From positions 50,013,645-50,077,644 of the forward strand of contig CM046451.1 in the NCBI GenBank assembly GCA_025506515.1: DNA of 64,000 bases. Reading direction: 5' to 3'. The position numbers and the translations under genes are program-made. The notes beneath the pieces are model-generated. The model had not been told where the DNA came from, made no database searches, and saw nothing but the letters and a program-made list of their open reading frames with translations. The DNA comes from Flaveria trinervia (Eukaryota > Streptophyta > Magnoliopsida > Asterales > Asteraceae). This document shows, piece by piece, positions 23,023 through 35,375 of the stretch; the stretch's first letter is position 1; each line of letters starts with the position of its first letter.

Positions 23023-24072
23023 CTACACATGGTCATCTTCAGGAATGACCTCACTTTTCTTTTTAACGCCGTTGACATCTAACAGATATAGAAAACATGG
23101 CTTGTCAAAAGCCTTTGTATAGAGGTCAGCGCGTTGAAAATCTATGTTTATTTTTACCACATTGATTAAGTTCTTTTCAAAGCAATCACGTATAAAGTGA
23201 TATTTAATTCCGATGTGTTTGGTCTTTGGATGTTGGACCGGGTTTTTAGTCATTGCAATTGCAGCAGAGTTATCAACAAAGATAGGAGTAGAAGAGAATT
23301 TCAAAATGTAATCCCGCATTTACGGTTGAATCCATATAATTTGTGAACAGCAACTTGCAGCAGCAATGTATTCGGCTTCATAGGTTGACAATGCAACCAA
23401 GGTCTACTTCTAACACTGCTAGGTTACTAATCTTCTCCCAAAGAACTGACACCCTGCTGATGTAGACTTGTAGTTCATCTTGCAGCCACCGTAATCCGAG
23501 TCGCTATACGCCGAAAGCTCAAATTCATCATCATGAGGATACCACAACCCAAGTGTGGGTGTACCCTTCAGATAACAAAAAATCCTTTTGACCCCAATAA
23601 GATGGTTCACCTTAGGCTTTGCCTGATATCGTGAACATAAACATGTAGCATACATGATATCAGGTCGTGAGGCAGTGAGATACATGAGAGATCCAATCAT
23701 CCCTCGGTACATAGTGGCATCTACCAGATCACCATTCTCGTCGGGTGCTATATCATGGTTTGTAGCAAGAGGAGTTCCAGCTGTAGAAGCATCTCCATGT
23801 CAAACTGACTGAGAATATCCCCTACATACTTGGTCTGATGTAGGAAAATCCCATTTGGTGTCTGATCCACCTGTAACCCGAGAAAGAACTTCATCTCTCC
23901 CATTGCACTCATCTCAAACTCCGCCTTCGTTACTGCTTCAAACTCTTTACATAACTCTTCGTTCTTGGAACCGAAGATTATGTCATCGACATAGATTTGT
24001 ACCAGCAGTAAATCCCCATCTTTTTCCTTGATAAACAATGTACAGTCAATGACTCCCCTACGAAAACCATGT
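23023..24072 (-). pseudogene. A1 pol: partial RT and RNase H
   Basis: The RT part (24038-23748) keeps IYVDDIIFGS and AEFEMSAMGEMKFFLGLQ. The RNase H part keeps SDSDYGGCKMNYKSTSAGC, YEAEYIAAASC and IFVDNSAAIA and ends at 23023 with PEDDHV and a stop. The RT is cut at 24072 by LTR A2; in A2 the same frame continues as KHGFRRGVIDCTLF at 30140. Frameshifts lie near 23745 and 23420. Confidence 0.86.
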
Positions 24073-24789
24073 TGTTAGGGATGGTGTACCGGACAATGTA
24101 CTAACTGATTAACGTGTATACCGAACCAAATAGTGCAGAATCCTATTTGATTGGCGATCCAATAAATGAGAACGCACGTAGAAACAATTACGTATTGAAT
24201 CTAACGTTAAGAATCGATTAGGAATCGATCTATTGCGATCTATGAACTTGGAGTGTGATCTTAGAGGTCTCTGGATGGCTAGGGTACGTTTGGAGTCGAA
24301 GTGTGTATGATGCTTGCGTATTTCCATGAATTAGGTGGTATTTATAGGTTAGGGTTACTCATTCGTACGACTAAACCATTTGCATGGTTCATTCATGCGA
24401 TTGAGCCATGCGGTTGATCTATTCGTACGACTGAGTGTTCAGTCGTGCCACTAAGTTAGTCGCATGAAGTTGTTCAGGCGTATGGACTATTTTGGCGCAT
24501 GGACACTCAGTCGCATGGCCATTCGGACGCATGACCAATGTTGGGGCGCATGGTCCAGTCGGACGCATGAGAACTTCACTTAACCAAGTTTGAATGTATT
24601 CATTATTATAACATTATGCATATCAATTCAAACAGTCACAAACCTATAATCTAGTCAATATGTGTTACACAGCTCATCAATGAAATATTAAACTTTATAA
24701 ATCACAACCAAACACTCTCATTTTATTAATTACCCAAGCATTACATAAGTGTAAGACATTCAAGACATATTACTTGATATGTATCAACA
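24073..24789 (-). repeat. LTR A2 (3' LTR of inner family-A element)
   Basis: The 717-bp LTR runs from TGTTAGGG to GTATCAACA. U3 array at about 24362-24570, TATA box at 24337-24348, polypurine tract at 24790-24804. It is almost identical to LTR A1 and clearly more different from LTR A3. It sits inside the RT of the A1 copy; the left flank is CATGT (24068-24072). Confidence 0.93.
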
Positions 24790-24805
24790 AACTCCCCCTT
24801 GGACC

Positions 24806-26789
24806 TAGATCTATCTATCGTCTTACCTTCTTCATAACCTCCTCATACTTCTTGTACTTCTCCTCTCTTGTGACTCTTGCATGTATTTTAAATGCAAAGC
24901 AGAGTCATATCACATTTTGGAATTGGAGGGCTTGTCATAGAATAGTGGCCACTTGTATAGAGTGTAGACGTCGTCAGCTGACAAGTTCGTAAGCCACATC
25001 GGGTTGAATACCCTGATAGCATCCATTCTTCCCTCTTTGTTCAGAACTATGAAAGCTTCCCCTATTCTCCAATCATAGTACCATCATTTGAAATGAGGAG
25101 TGAGGTCCTATGGCATCTCCCGTAGAGGGATCTTTGACATTGTTCGTGGAGGACTCCACTTCAGCATTATCTTTGGCTTTCTAGTTATGGGATCAACTTC
25201 AGAACATCTGATATACCTCGTAGGTTGTTGAGGTTTGAAGTTGACCCACCTGGTGCGGTACTCTTTCTTCAAAGCAACCTCAAACCAGCCTGACATCTTT
25301 CTCGGGTCAGCATATAACAGCTTCAGTTTAGCCAGCTAGTTGAGCTCAAAACCAGGTAGAGACTTTAGATCATGCGGGAGTCTAAAGTACTCAATACCTT
25401 TCTCTCTCTTCACCGCATATACATTAAGATCATCAAAATGGGCCCATGTGATAATCTTGCCTGACACCTTGTGATGTTTCTTCACATTGTAGAGCTTGGT
25501 GTAGACATTCTGTTTAGGAGCAGCGTGTTGGGCTCGGATCTCCTCAAAACAAGCAGCCCATTCAGCCTTTCTGATATCAACATCAGTGTTTGAGGCTTGG
25601 GCTTGTTCTTTAGCTTTCTCGAACTCTTTCTCCATCTTATCTAATATCTCAAATGTATCACCGACCAGGGAGTCACCCAAATTGGGAACATCATTTCCCT
25701 CTTTCCGGCGTACTCGGGATAATGTTTGCAGTGACGTGCCCGATCTCTACTTCATCAATGTTGTTCAGCTTGTCGTCACTGGTTTCTACAAAAGTTAGAA
25801 CGTCCTTGACTATCTCATCGGGATTAAGCTTTAACATTTCTGCAATTTGCTCATCAGCGAGATTGTGAATGATCTCTCCTTCTTCAGGAGTATACATCAC
25901 CAATCTCCTAACAATACCCTGCAGATCAAGAATCATCGTAAGCTGACTCTTGATCTGTTGGAGGGGAGCAACATCATGTTCATCCCTCTAAAAGTTTGGA
26001 TCTGCTTCATTTATAAATGTAACACAACAATCATTAGTTAATAATCAAGACAGAAATACCAAATACCAAAAATCAAAATATAAACATTATGTACACAAGT
26101 TTAATACATGATTCAATTACAAAAGTTTTCAAATACATTAACATCTAATAATTCTTTTTTTCATGAGCTTTAGTCTTTTTAGCTTGAGCTTGATGTGTAC
26201 TTCACACAATCTTCAATCTGTTTCTTAATAGATTCTTGATCGGGTTGAAATTATCATACTACCAAAGTATCAGGATCTTAGTTTTAACTCTACGGTCATC
26301 ACCTTCTTCTAGAATCTTTAGTACTTCTTCAGCAAGCTTTTGGCTCTGTTGTGGATCAATTTGTTGTTCATAAGCCTGAGAGATATTCTACTGTAATCAA
26401 TAAGCATAGACAGCTTGGACCCTAAATGACATAACCTCGTTAGTTTCTTGAGAGTCTTCGTCATCCATATCACCGCCCATTTGCATAGCATTATTTCCCA
26501 TCTCTGTCCAAAACAGCATCTTCTTCCTCTCCATCAACAAGAAGAAGATCATCTGAGAGCACGTGGATAGATGTTTTAACATCAGTGCTAAGTATGCATT
26601 CTGGATTTGATTAGACATCTCATCATTCCTGCTCCACTTGACACTATACCCTTATGGATGTCATGAGCTAAGCAAGTTTCTCTTGTTGAACACACCTGCG
26701 TTGAAGTCCCTAGTGTACCTCATCCTCAGAGTAGCATCTACATGTGCACATACATTATGCTTGTTGTTCACTATCCAGCATTCAGCCAT
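24806..26789 (-). pseudogene. A2 ORF3, internally shortened
   Basis: The start is ATG 26789-26787 (MAECWIVNNKHNVCAHVDAT), 13 nt after a predicted splice acceptor. The N-terminal domain is shortened: KHNVCAHVD joins directly to LRMRYTRDFNAGVFNKRN, which in A1 lie about 330 bp apart. NDEMSNQIQNAYLALMLKH follows. The Pro-rich and poly-Asp linkers of A1 are missing. The C-terminal region (25936-25108) is well kept: VRRLVMYTPEEGEIIHNLADEQI, MGDSLVGDTFEILDKMEKE, WAHFDDLNVYAVKRE, MSGWFEVALKKEYRTRW. The terminal FDPMWL segment is near 25010. Confidence 0.75.
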
Positions 26790-26802
26790 AGTGCCACGAT
26801 AC

Positions 26803-27490
26803 CTGACACATATAAGTTATAATTGGTGTACATGGATGACACTTGGATTTTAATGAACTAGATTCTTTTAGTACAATCGTGCGAATGGACAATGCGACTG
26901 AGGTCTAGTCGTGCGATGGGGCTCAGTCGTACGACTGAGCTTGCGACTGAATTTAGTCGTATACTGTACCATGCGATTGGAATAGTCATGCGACAGAACC
27001 CATAAGCATGGTTCATACATGCAATTGAGTCATTCAGCTAACTCAATCGTGCGACTGGAGTTCATCAGCGTGTCCATTCGTATACCTCACTGTTAAACAC
27101 AAAGGAGTAGCAATGCTCTTGTGCGACTTTAGGATGATATTAGGAGTGATGAGTGACTACTTCCGACTTCCCCTCTATTTATACTGGGGTTTCTTACAGT
27201 CGTGCAACTGAAGATCAGTCGTGCGACTGAAGATCAGTCGTGCAATTGGCACAGTCGGTCACATTCAGTCATGCGACGAGAAGTCAGTCATGCGACTGGG
27301 TCATTCGTTCACTCTCATCCCTGCGATTGGTTCATTTTATGATCCAATCGTGTGGTTTTATTCATGCTTATGGTCCAATCGCACGTATGTCCCATACGTG
27401 TGGGTGAATCATGCGATTGGGCTCATATTTATCCTCCAATCGTACGACTGGTCCATACTCATGGTCCAGTAGTGCGAATGGATCATACTC
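26803..27490 (-). promoter_or_regulatory. A2 internal promoter, leader exon and predicted intron for ORF3
   Basis: The order is as in A1: array 27490-27195, AAACCCCAGTATAAATAG with the TATA box at 27184-27175, leader exon, donor GTGAG/GTATAC with the intron starting at 27085, a second array within 27060-26876, then acceptor TATATGTGTCAG/G ending at 26803 and the ATG at 26789. The predicted intron is 283 nt, shorter than in A1, but the splice-site positions relative to the arrays are the same. Confidence 0.5.
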
Positions 27491-27550
27491 ATGATTTTTG
27501 ACTTTATGAACATTCCACATTTTTATCTTTTGATTAAACATTATGAGCAT

Positions 27551-27688
27551 ATGATCATCTCAGACATGATCATTTTAACTTGAAAAACTTTTGACCACCT
27601 CAGACATGGTCCTTTTGAAATACTTTGTCACCTCAGACGTGGCCCAATTTTTTATTTGAAAGCACGTGTGGTCACCTCAGACGTGACC
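27551..27688 (-). other. A2 tandem stem-loops with CTCAGAC loop
   Basis: Units: ATGATCA/TGATCAT (27551-27573); GACCA/TGGTC around CCTCAGACA (27593-27611); a third with one mismatch; GGTCAC/GTGACC around CTCAGAC (27670-27688). The loops match while the arms differ between units and remain self-complementary, which argues for structure over simple repetition. Confidence 0.62.
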
Positions 27689-28268
27689 GTTTAGATGATG
27701 AGGTTCCCTATCAACTTCCATGACATAGTCCGATATTGAACAAAACTAAAATTTACAAACTTTATAAAAGAAATAAGACTGAAACTTAAAACTAAGACAT
27801 GTTTTTGTGTTTTTGTGAGGATTAAGTCCAAAGATATAAATCTAAGAAATTATTTATCTGAAAAGGCAGCTTCAATTCATCTAAATCATACATGGACCAA
27901 TTCAGTTTGGAATCATACAGGATATTCAAATCGTTCAGGATAGGTTATCTAAAACTTTTGATGCTCTATTCTTGTTTTTCATCTAGAGTCATTTAGCAAA
28001 TTTAGGAAATCATACTAGTACCATTAGGTCCCCACACTGATTTGAACTTTCAAGAATTGTATCCATAATGATTATTAGTATATTTGTCCTCTTAAATCCA
28101 TACACAGACTTTCCACATAGATTGGTGATGGTTTATGGTTTGTTTATTTCAACATGCATTTGTGGATCCCACACTTATATGGTAATCAACATTCCTCAGG
28201 AGATTTTGAGCGGTCTCAGGGTAGTATTCAAGAAGAAACTATTCTTAGAACATTCAAAGAGAAGCCAA

Positions 28269-28376
28269 GCCTCAGGTCAGTGCCACCGCACAGTAGAGAG
28301 GCGGCAAACAACAATGAATTCTAGAATATATAGGTTATGCTTGCCCTCAGGTCAGTGCCATCACACAGCAGAGAGG
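28269..28376 (-). other. A2 two nested stem-loops with CACC/CATC loop
   Basis: Unit 1: GCCTC/GAGGC outer and GTGC/GCAC inner arms around CACC (28269-28302). Unit 2: CCTC/GAGG outer and GTG/CAC inner arms around CCATCA (28345-28376). It lies in the pol-ORF3 non-coding region; the rest of 27690-29007 shows no coding frame. Confidence 0.6.
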
Positions 28377-29007
28377 CACATAACCTATCTTCTTGTTGGA
28401 GCAATTTCATTCATTTTGCACAAATATCACTTACAACATAAGTTATCAGTTTGATTGCATTTGCATTTTTATGTGCTTTTGCTCATGCTTTGGTCTTACG
28501 CACATATTCGTCGCATTTATTTTGCTCGTCACCCTTTATTGGAATCTTGTTGATTATGTTATTCAGGGATAAGGTGTTACCCATAGCTAGTCAAACATTT
28601 AGTTTAATCTTGAGATCACCAAAAAGGTCTAGTCATCTATTGTGTTGAATCTACCGACATATCATCTTTGGTCTAGCGACCTCTAGGTCTACTTTCTTTG
28701 TGCTATCTTAGTAGTAGCTAGTTTATCTATCATATTTCCTTTTATTTTGCTCAGACTACACAGACTTATACTTGAGCTTTGCATCATTTTCAATTTAAAT
28801 TTTAAAGTCCCAAATGGTTTGCTCCTGTGTACTATCATTTTCCAAAGACTGAATCGGTATCACACATACGATCTTATTTTTATCAGCTACCTTTCCTTCT
28901 CCCTCGTTTTTTTACTGTCTAAACCTATTCTCCCCCCCCGCTAAAATTTTAAAACCATAATGGATTAGCGTTTTAGGATTTTAATAGGCAAGACAATAAG
29001 ACCAATT

Positions 29008-30548
29008 TTAATTAACCAACGTAAAATTAAGCAAATAAATTAAAATTTGGAAATTAAAAATAAAAAGAAAAGTAAATTTACATGACACATCGGAATACAC
29101 ATGGTCATCTTCAGGAATGACCTCATTTTTCTTTTTAACGTCATTGACCTCTAACATATATAAAAAACGTGGTTTGTCAAAAGCCTTTGTATAGAGGTCA
29201 GCGAGTTGAAAATCTGTGTTTATTTTTACCACATCGATTAAGTTCTTTTCAAAGCAATCACGTATAAAGTAATATTTAATCTTGTTGTGTTTGGTCTTAG
29301 GACGTTGGACCGGGATTTTGGTGACTGCAATAGCAGCAGAGTTATCAACAAAGATAGGAGTATAAGAGAATTTCAAACCGTAATCTTGCATTTGCTGTTG
29401 AATCCATATGATTTGTGAATAGCAACTTGCAGCGACAATGTATTCGGCTTCACAGGTTGACAATGCAACCGAGGTCTGCTTCTTACACTCCATGTTACTA
29501 ATCTTCTCCCAAAGAACTGACACCCTGCTGATGTAGACTTGTAGTTCATCTTGCAGCCTTCGTAATTCGAGTCACTATACGCAGTAAGCTCAAAGTCAAC
29601 ATCATAAGGATACACAACCCAAGTGAGGGTGTAACCTTCAGATAACGAAAAATCCTTTTGACCCCAATAAGATGGTTCACTTTAGGCTTTGCCTGATATC
29701 GTGAACATAAACATGTAGCATACATGATATCAGGTCGTGAGGCAGTGAGATACATGAGAGATCCAATCATCCCTCGGTACATAGTGGCATCCACCAGATC
29801 ACCATTCTCGTCGGGTGCTACATCTGGTTTGTAGCAAGTGGAGTTCCAGCTGTAGAAGCATTCTCCATGTCAAACCGACTAAGATATTAGCTACATACTT
29901 AGTCTGATGTAGGAAAATCCCATTTGGTGTCTGATCCACCTGTAACCAGAGAATGAATTTCATCTCTCCCATTGCACTCATCTCAAACTCCGCCTTCATT
30001 ACTGCCTCAAACTCTTTACATAATTCTTCGTTCTTGGAACCGAAGATTATGTCATCGACATAGATTTGTACCAGCAGTAAATCCCCATCTTTTTCCTTGA
30101 TAAACAGTGTACAATCAATGACTCCCCTACGAAAACCATGTTTCACAACATGTGTCGAGAGTTTCTCATACCAGGCCCTTTGAGCTTGATGAAGCTCGTA
30201 TAGTGCCTTGTCAAGTTTGTAAACTCTGTCTCGATGATATGGATCCTCAAATCCCTCGGGTTGACTGACATACACTGTTTCTTGGATCTCACCATGAAGG
30301 AACGCACTCTTCATTTCTAGTTGATATACTTTGATCTTCATATACGATGCATAGGCAAGGAAGATGCGGATTGCTTCCATTCTTGCCACGGGTGCAAACA
30401 CTTCATTGTAGTCAATACCCTCAACTTGTCGAAATCCCTGAACAACAAGCCGAGCCTTGTTTCTGATGATCACTCCTTGATCATCTTTCTTGCATTTCAA
30501 GACCTCTTTGGTGCCAATGATCTTAGCACCTTTAGGTCTATCCACTAG
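29008..30548 (-). pseudogene. A2 pol: reverse transcriptase and RNase H
   Basis: A 248-codon open stretch (30545-29799) covers most of RT: KARLVVQGFRQVEGIDYNEVFAP up to IYVDDIIFGS. The motif A aspartate is changed (QLEMKSAF for QLDVKSAF). RNase H keeps AYSDSNY, CEAEYIVAASC and FVDNSAAIAVTK. Frameshifts near 29797 and 29500 and a stop-rich overlap separate the pieces. The polyprotein ends near 29008. Confidence 0.88.
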
Positions 30549-31184
30549 AGTCCATACACCTAACTTCTTGAACTAAAGAAGTTCTTCTTGCATGGCACTC
30601 ACCCATGCCTCATCATTCAGGGCTTCACTAACATACTTTGGATCAAACTGAGACACAAAGCAACGATAGGCACCGTCATGAACGTATCCCTTTTCCATCA
30701 CAGAGGCATAATCAGCTGAGTACAACTGATTTCTGGTCTGAACTCCTGATCTCACATCACCTATGACATTATCCAAAGGATGATAGACGTTTATACGTGA
30801 GCTGGGAGTTGTTGGAACAACCACCTCAGAATCAAGATTGTGAACATTTGCTTATGGATCTGAGGCTATAGGAGTCTGAGGTTCAAAAGGCTCAGAAGCA
30901 TCACTGTCAGATGCTTGTGGACTTGTGGTAGTCGGAACCTGTTCATCCTGGTTGTTCTGATCATTTTCCACATTTTCTTCATCAGAGGAAGAGTCACTCA
31001 CATCAAGTGCTCCCCCTGAGTTGGTAGATGATTGACTTTGTGAATCGGATAGTGTTGAATCTTGAGATGGTGTGTTCAAGACATCGTACATCATCTTGTT
31101 TGCCAACTCATCTTCGGAAGTGGAGAGAGGTATGTTGAAGGACTTGAAGAATCCATCATAGTCAAAAAGTAAGCAGGCCCTTTT
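30549..31184 (-). pseudogene. A2 pol: IN-RT linker
   Basis: The linker is Ser/Asp/Glu-rich (SDSSSDEENVENDQNNQDEQ, 31106-30852) and is followed by the conserved HPLDNVIGDVRSGVQTRNQL segment and the LNDEAWVSAMQEELL start of the RT region (30824-30573). An in-frame stop lies near 30852. It corresponds to D 2157-2686. Confidence 0.72.
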
Positions 31185-32210
31185 CTAGCAGGTGGTATGG
31201 TGTATCTCTGAACATCAACATTACACCACACCTCTACTTGACCCATTGAGTTGTTGTAAACTTTCTTGTTTGGTATGTTGTATCCTAGAAAGATCCTTCA
31301 TCTACCTTCTTGCTGAATTTTTCCTCCTTAGTCTTCTTCAGCAGGGTGCATGGAGCGCCAAACGGCTCGAGATACTCTATGTTAGGTTTACGTCGCTGTA
31401 GTAACTCATAGCACGTTTTTCCATGGCGTTTAACTACCAGAACTCAATTGAGCGCATAACATGCATTGGCAACTGCCTCATTCCAGAATTGAATAGGCAG
31501 TTTCGAGTCTGCTAGCATAGTCCGTGCAGTCTCTATCAAGATGCGATTCTTTCGTTCAGCAACACCATTCATCTGAGGAGTGTAGGCAGAGGTAAATTGG
31601 TGCACAATTCCCTTTTCCTTGCAGTAGGCCTCCATCGACTGATTCTTGAACTCAGTTCCATTGTCTGAGCGCATTTGTCGTACTTTCAGCTTGTATTGCG
31701 ATTCCAGTGTAGTTACTAATTGCTTGAAGGATTCAAATGTTTTTGATTTGGACTTCAAAACATTACCCAAGAGAATCTTGAGTATTCATCAGTAACTACG
31801 TAGCAGTACAAGTCACCTGCGATGCTTCTTGTACTGACTAGACCAAATAGATCCATGTGAATAAGCTCAAGAGGTAGTTCTATGGAATGAACTTTCTTTT
31901 CCTTATCAGACTTCTTTGTCTATTTGCCCTTCTTGCATGCAACACAGAAATCCAGGAGTTGGAAGTTTTTGACGTTCACTCCCCTCACTAGATCATTCTA
32001 GATCAATTGATTCATCTTCCTTGGATTTATGTGTCCCATTCTCCTATGCCAGGAGATGGAATGCTTTTCAATAGCTTTGTACAAGAAGCACTGAACCTCA
32101 TGATCCGTTGTGGAGGCCTTCAAAAGATCCAAAACATAAAGATCATTATATCTTGAAGCGGTCATTAGAACTTGGTCCTCTGGGATCATGTAGTCCTTCT
32201 TCAGAACATA
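31185..32210 (-). pseudogene. A2 pol: integrase
   Basis: The HHCC zinc region SWHRRMGHINPRKMNQLI ... CVACKKGK is visible, then the core with HMDLFGLV (first Asp), RSDNGTEFKNQS (second Asp) and TPQMNGVAERKNRILIETARTML (catalytic Glu). Several in-frame stops lie between 32000 and 31770, and the open stretch is 31770-31444. All three acidic residues are present, but the frame is broken. Confidence 0.87.
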
Positions 32211-32516
32211 GCACTTCTTGTTGTCAAAGACTACTTTGAAGCCTTTATCACATATTTTAGAAACAGAAAGTAAGTTATTCTATAATTGTTGGACATAGTT
32301 TACCTTGTCAAACTTAACTTTCTGATTTTCCACTTCTCCTTGGGCTGTGATATACCCTCCTTTGTTTCCAGCAAATGAAACAGGCCCTCCTTTGATTTGT
32401 CTAACATTTGATAAGAGAGCTCTGTTCCCCGTCATGTGCCTGGATGCTCCGCTATCTACAATCCATGTGTTAGTCTCAGCACTATAGCGAACACCCTGCA
32501 CATTCAATGAAAACAT
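32211..32516 (-). pseudogene. A2 protease
   Basis: The frame 32516-32280 reads NVQGVRYSAETNTWIVDSGASRHMTG..., containing the aspartic-protease D-S-G active site, then SFAGNKGGYITAQGEVENQKV. It is followed after one stop by NNLLSVSKICDKGFKVVFDNKKC leading into integrase. Confidence 0.85.
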
Positions 32517-35336
32517 TAGTTCATGTTAGGAACCCAAGCCTTCCACTGGCTTGGGTTTCCCCGAGGCATCACATAACATAAACTCAACCCATTGACCATT
32601 TGAGGTTGAGGGAAGCTCAGATGTCTGTTTGTTCTCATTTTCAGACGCGGAGGCGGAATTTTCTTTCCATAGACCAGCTTCGTGTAAGGCCTGTTTATGA
32701 TAACCGACGACTGGCTAATGGGTTGAACTTTAGGTTCACTATCCCTTCTAGGAGGTGTCACTCAGTTCCTCTTAAAAGATCTTGGAAGTTCAACTTTACT
32801 CCTCGGTGTCTGATAATAAGGACAACGAGACGCAATGTGACCGTACTCTCCACAATTGTAGTAGGATATGCTTTCAACTTTACGTTTAAATGTTGTTGTG
32901 GAGATGTAGGTATCACACGGTTGACCTTATTTTGTTTAGATTGAGACACTTCTTTGTTAGATGTATGGTTGGGTATTACAAACTTAATTGTTTTACCTGG
33001 TTTTACATCTTTTATTTCTTGTTTACCTGGACTTTGACATGATGTGTGTGATTGATTAGGTTTAATAGTCTTTTTCGGTTCTGATTTGACTTTGTTTGAA
33101 CCTGACTTTAACTTAACCTTTTCAAACTCTTTTTCCAGGTTAACACAAGGCATTTTTCCTTTTGCCTTTGAAGTGGACTCCTTTTGTTTAGTGCCAGATG
33201 CAATTGATTTACTTGTGGTATCTGGGTGACTAACAAGAGGAGTGGTCACCACATGATCCTTGATGGGGTTATTATTAATTGGTTTACTTTTGGTGTTCAT
33301 CAAGATCTCAGGTGGTGGAGGAACCACTTTGTATGCCAATCCCTCCCCGTTGTTTCTCTCTCACACTAAGTGTTGGACAATATGATGAGCTTGATGAGCT
33401 TGTCCAACTGTGTAGTTTTTGTTTTAAGGAGTTGACTTCTACTTCTAGAACTGCTTTCTGCTTCTTAGTGTCCTCTAGGGAGTTAAGATAGTATCTAATT
33501 TCATTAGCTTGGTTAAAGGCAACTACTTCTGTTTCTCTAAGCTGTTTGTTCAATAGGTCTATCTTTTCCTTATAACTGTGCTCATTTTGTTTTAAAACTC
33601 TATTAGCTTCAGTGCACAGTTCCAGATCCTTTACTAAGCTATCATTATGATCTAATAACCTAGAAAATTTTAAATCTATGCTTTCTCTAAATTTATTACA
33701 ATCAAAACAAGCATGATTATTGAACAACTGGTCAGTAGTACTTACTTGAGATGTTGAAGAGGAATCAGCCATGTGTGCAGAATCGGTCGTCTCTGGTTCT
33801 GGTGATTCTGACGTTGATGTAGATTGTAGTTCTTCAGGCAAGTGTATGACCATAGGTGCAGTGTCTTCAAAATTTGACATCGCGAACTCTACTGTTATAT
33901 CTCTCTAACTGGCGGAATCGTCATTTATGTCATCCACACTAGTTATGCTGGTCTCTCCAAGTGAGACGAACCGAAAGCTCCAATCCTGTCCTTCATCCTT
34001 GTTCGCAATCAAGGCTTTAGGATCCTTGCTTGATGAAGTAGAACTACTAGATGTGGCTTTGTCCTAACGATTGAAGGATGAGAAAGGATTGCCATGACTA
34101 GTCTTCTTTGGCTTCACACGCTCCCTTTTGAAGTGCCCCTTCTCACCACAATTGAAAGAGGTTACCTTTGCCTTGTCGAAGCCAAATGTCGTGTCCTTGG
34201 TTGCAACCAAGTTCTATCCGGTCTTTTTGACAAACTTCTTAGCTCGCCGGACAGCACTTGCCAAGGCCCACATAATATCCATTCATTCCAACTCCATCTC
34301 ATCCACCTGTTCATAATCCTCATCTGCCAGATGGCAATTTCCTATCTTTCCAGCAATTAGTCCATCATATGAGTGGAATACAGCAGCTAGGAGGTCCATG
34401 TGTTCTCTGGCCACCTCAACAGTCATGTTGCCGAAGTTATCGGTCTTCAATTTTACTACATTGGCTTCAAGCATATTATATTGGGTACCAGATGACCCTG
34501 ACGTTTCGGATCCTGAAGTAGATACTTGTGCTGGACTTGCTGAGTTTGAGATAAGGCATTCTGCAGTGGTGCTCCAGATGTCTTGACCGGAGGAGTCGCG
34601 TTGTAGAACGTAGGATTCTAGTCATAGTTTGCCTTTTGAGCTCTATACTTTATCCTAAGCTCCTCCTCTCTCAATTCAGAATGAAGTCATTTATGTCTAA
34701 TTTCGAGAGCATCCCATTCTGTCTAAGATTAGAAACGAAGGAAGCCCATTTCTCTGGTAATCCATCTGCAAAGTTGGATACCTTATCCTCCATCGACGTA
34801 GTAACTCCATAAGTGTGCATCTCACTCATCAAGTGGTAGAATATGTTGATCACATCGTCCAGGCCTTCCTTTCCCATTGAATAGAAGTTGTCAAACTCTT
34901 TCTTCAAGGCTTTGGCCTTAATGGCCTTGGGTGAGGCATTTCCATCATACCACTTCTCTAACCCATCCCATAGTTTCTTTGCTTGAGTATATTCCGAGTA
35001 CTAATGGAAGATGTCCTTTGGAATAGACTGAGTAAGCAAGGCTTAGACTTTCTTCTCAGCATTGTGTTTTACCTTTTGTGCATCAGACATACCACTTAAC
35101 ATAAGTTTGACACCGTCAGCTCCAACAGGCATGTTGTACCCCGATTCTATTGCCTCCCACAGATTTTTATCTACTCCATTTAAGTAGATTTCGAAACGTT
35201 GCTTCCATTGTGGGTAGTCGTCTAACGTAATAACTTCAGGGGTTTATTATGAATTCCCACTTTGTTCTCCAACAGCAGTAGATTCTGAATACAAGTGTCT
35301 CTACTTGCTGTGTATGCTGAAAACCTAGTCCTCCAT
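32517..35336 (-). pseudogene. A2 gag with two degenerate CCHC knuckles
   Basis: It starts at ATG 35336-35334 (MED, then an in-frame TAG, VFSAYTASRDTCIQNLLLLEN). The gag core follows (WEAIESGYNMPVGADGVKLML, KKEFDNFYSMGKEGLDDVINIFY, 34907-34671). The first knuckle near 34155-34110 reads TSFNCGEKGHFKRER, so the first and last Cys are lost. A coiled-coil segment (33880-33308) follows. A second knuckle near 32870-32820 reads YYNCGEYGHIASRC, with the first Cys changed to Tyr. Two knuckles are typical of the SIRE lineage. Confidence 0.84.
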
Positions 35337-35375
35337 TTCACTTAACTTTACTATTAAATAGACTGTTTATCTGTG

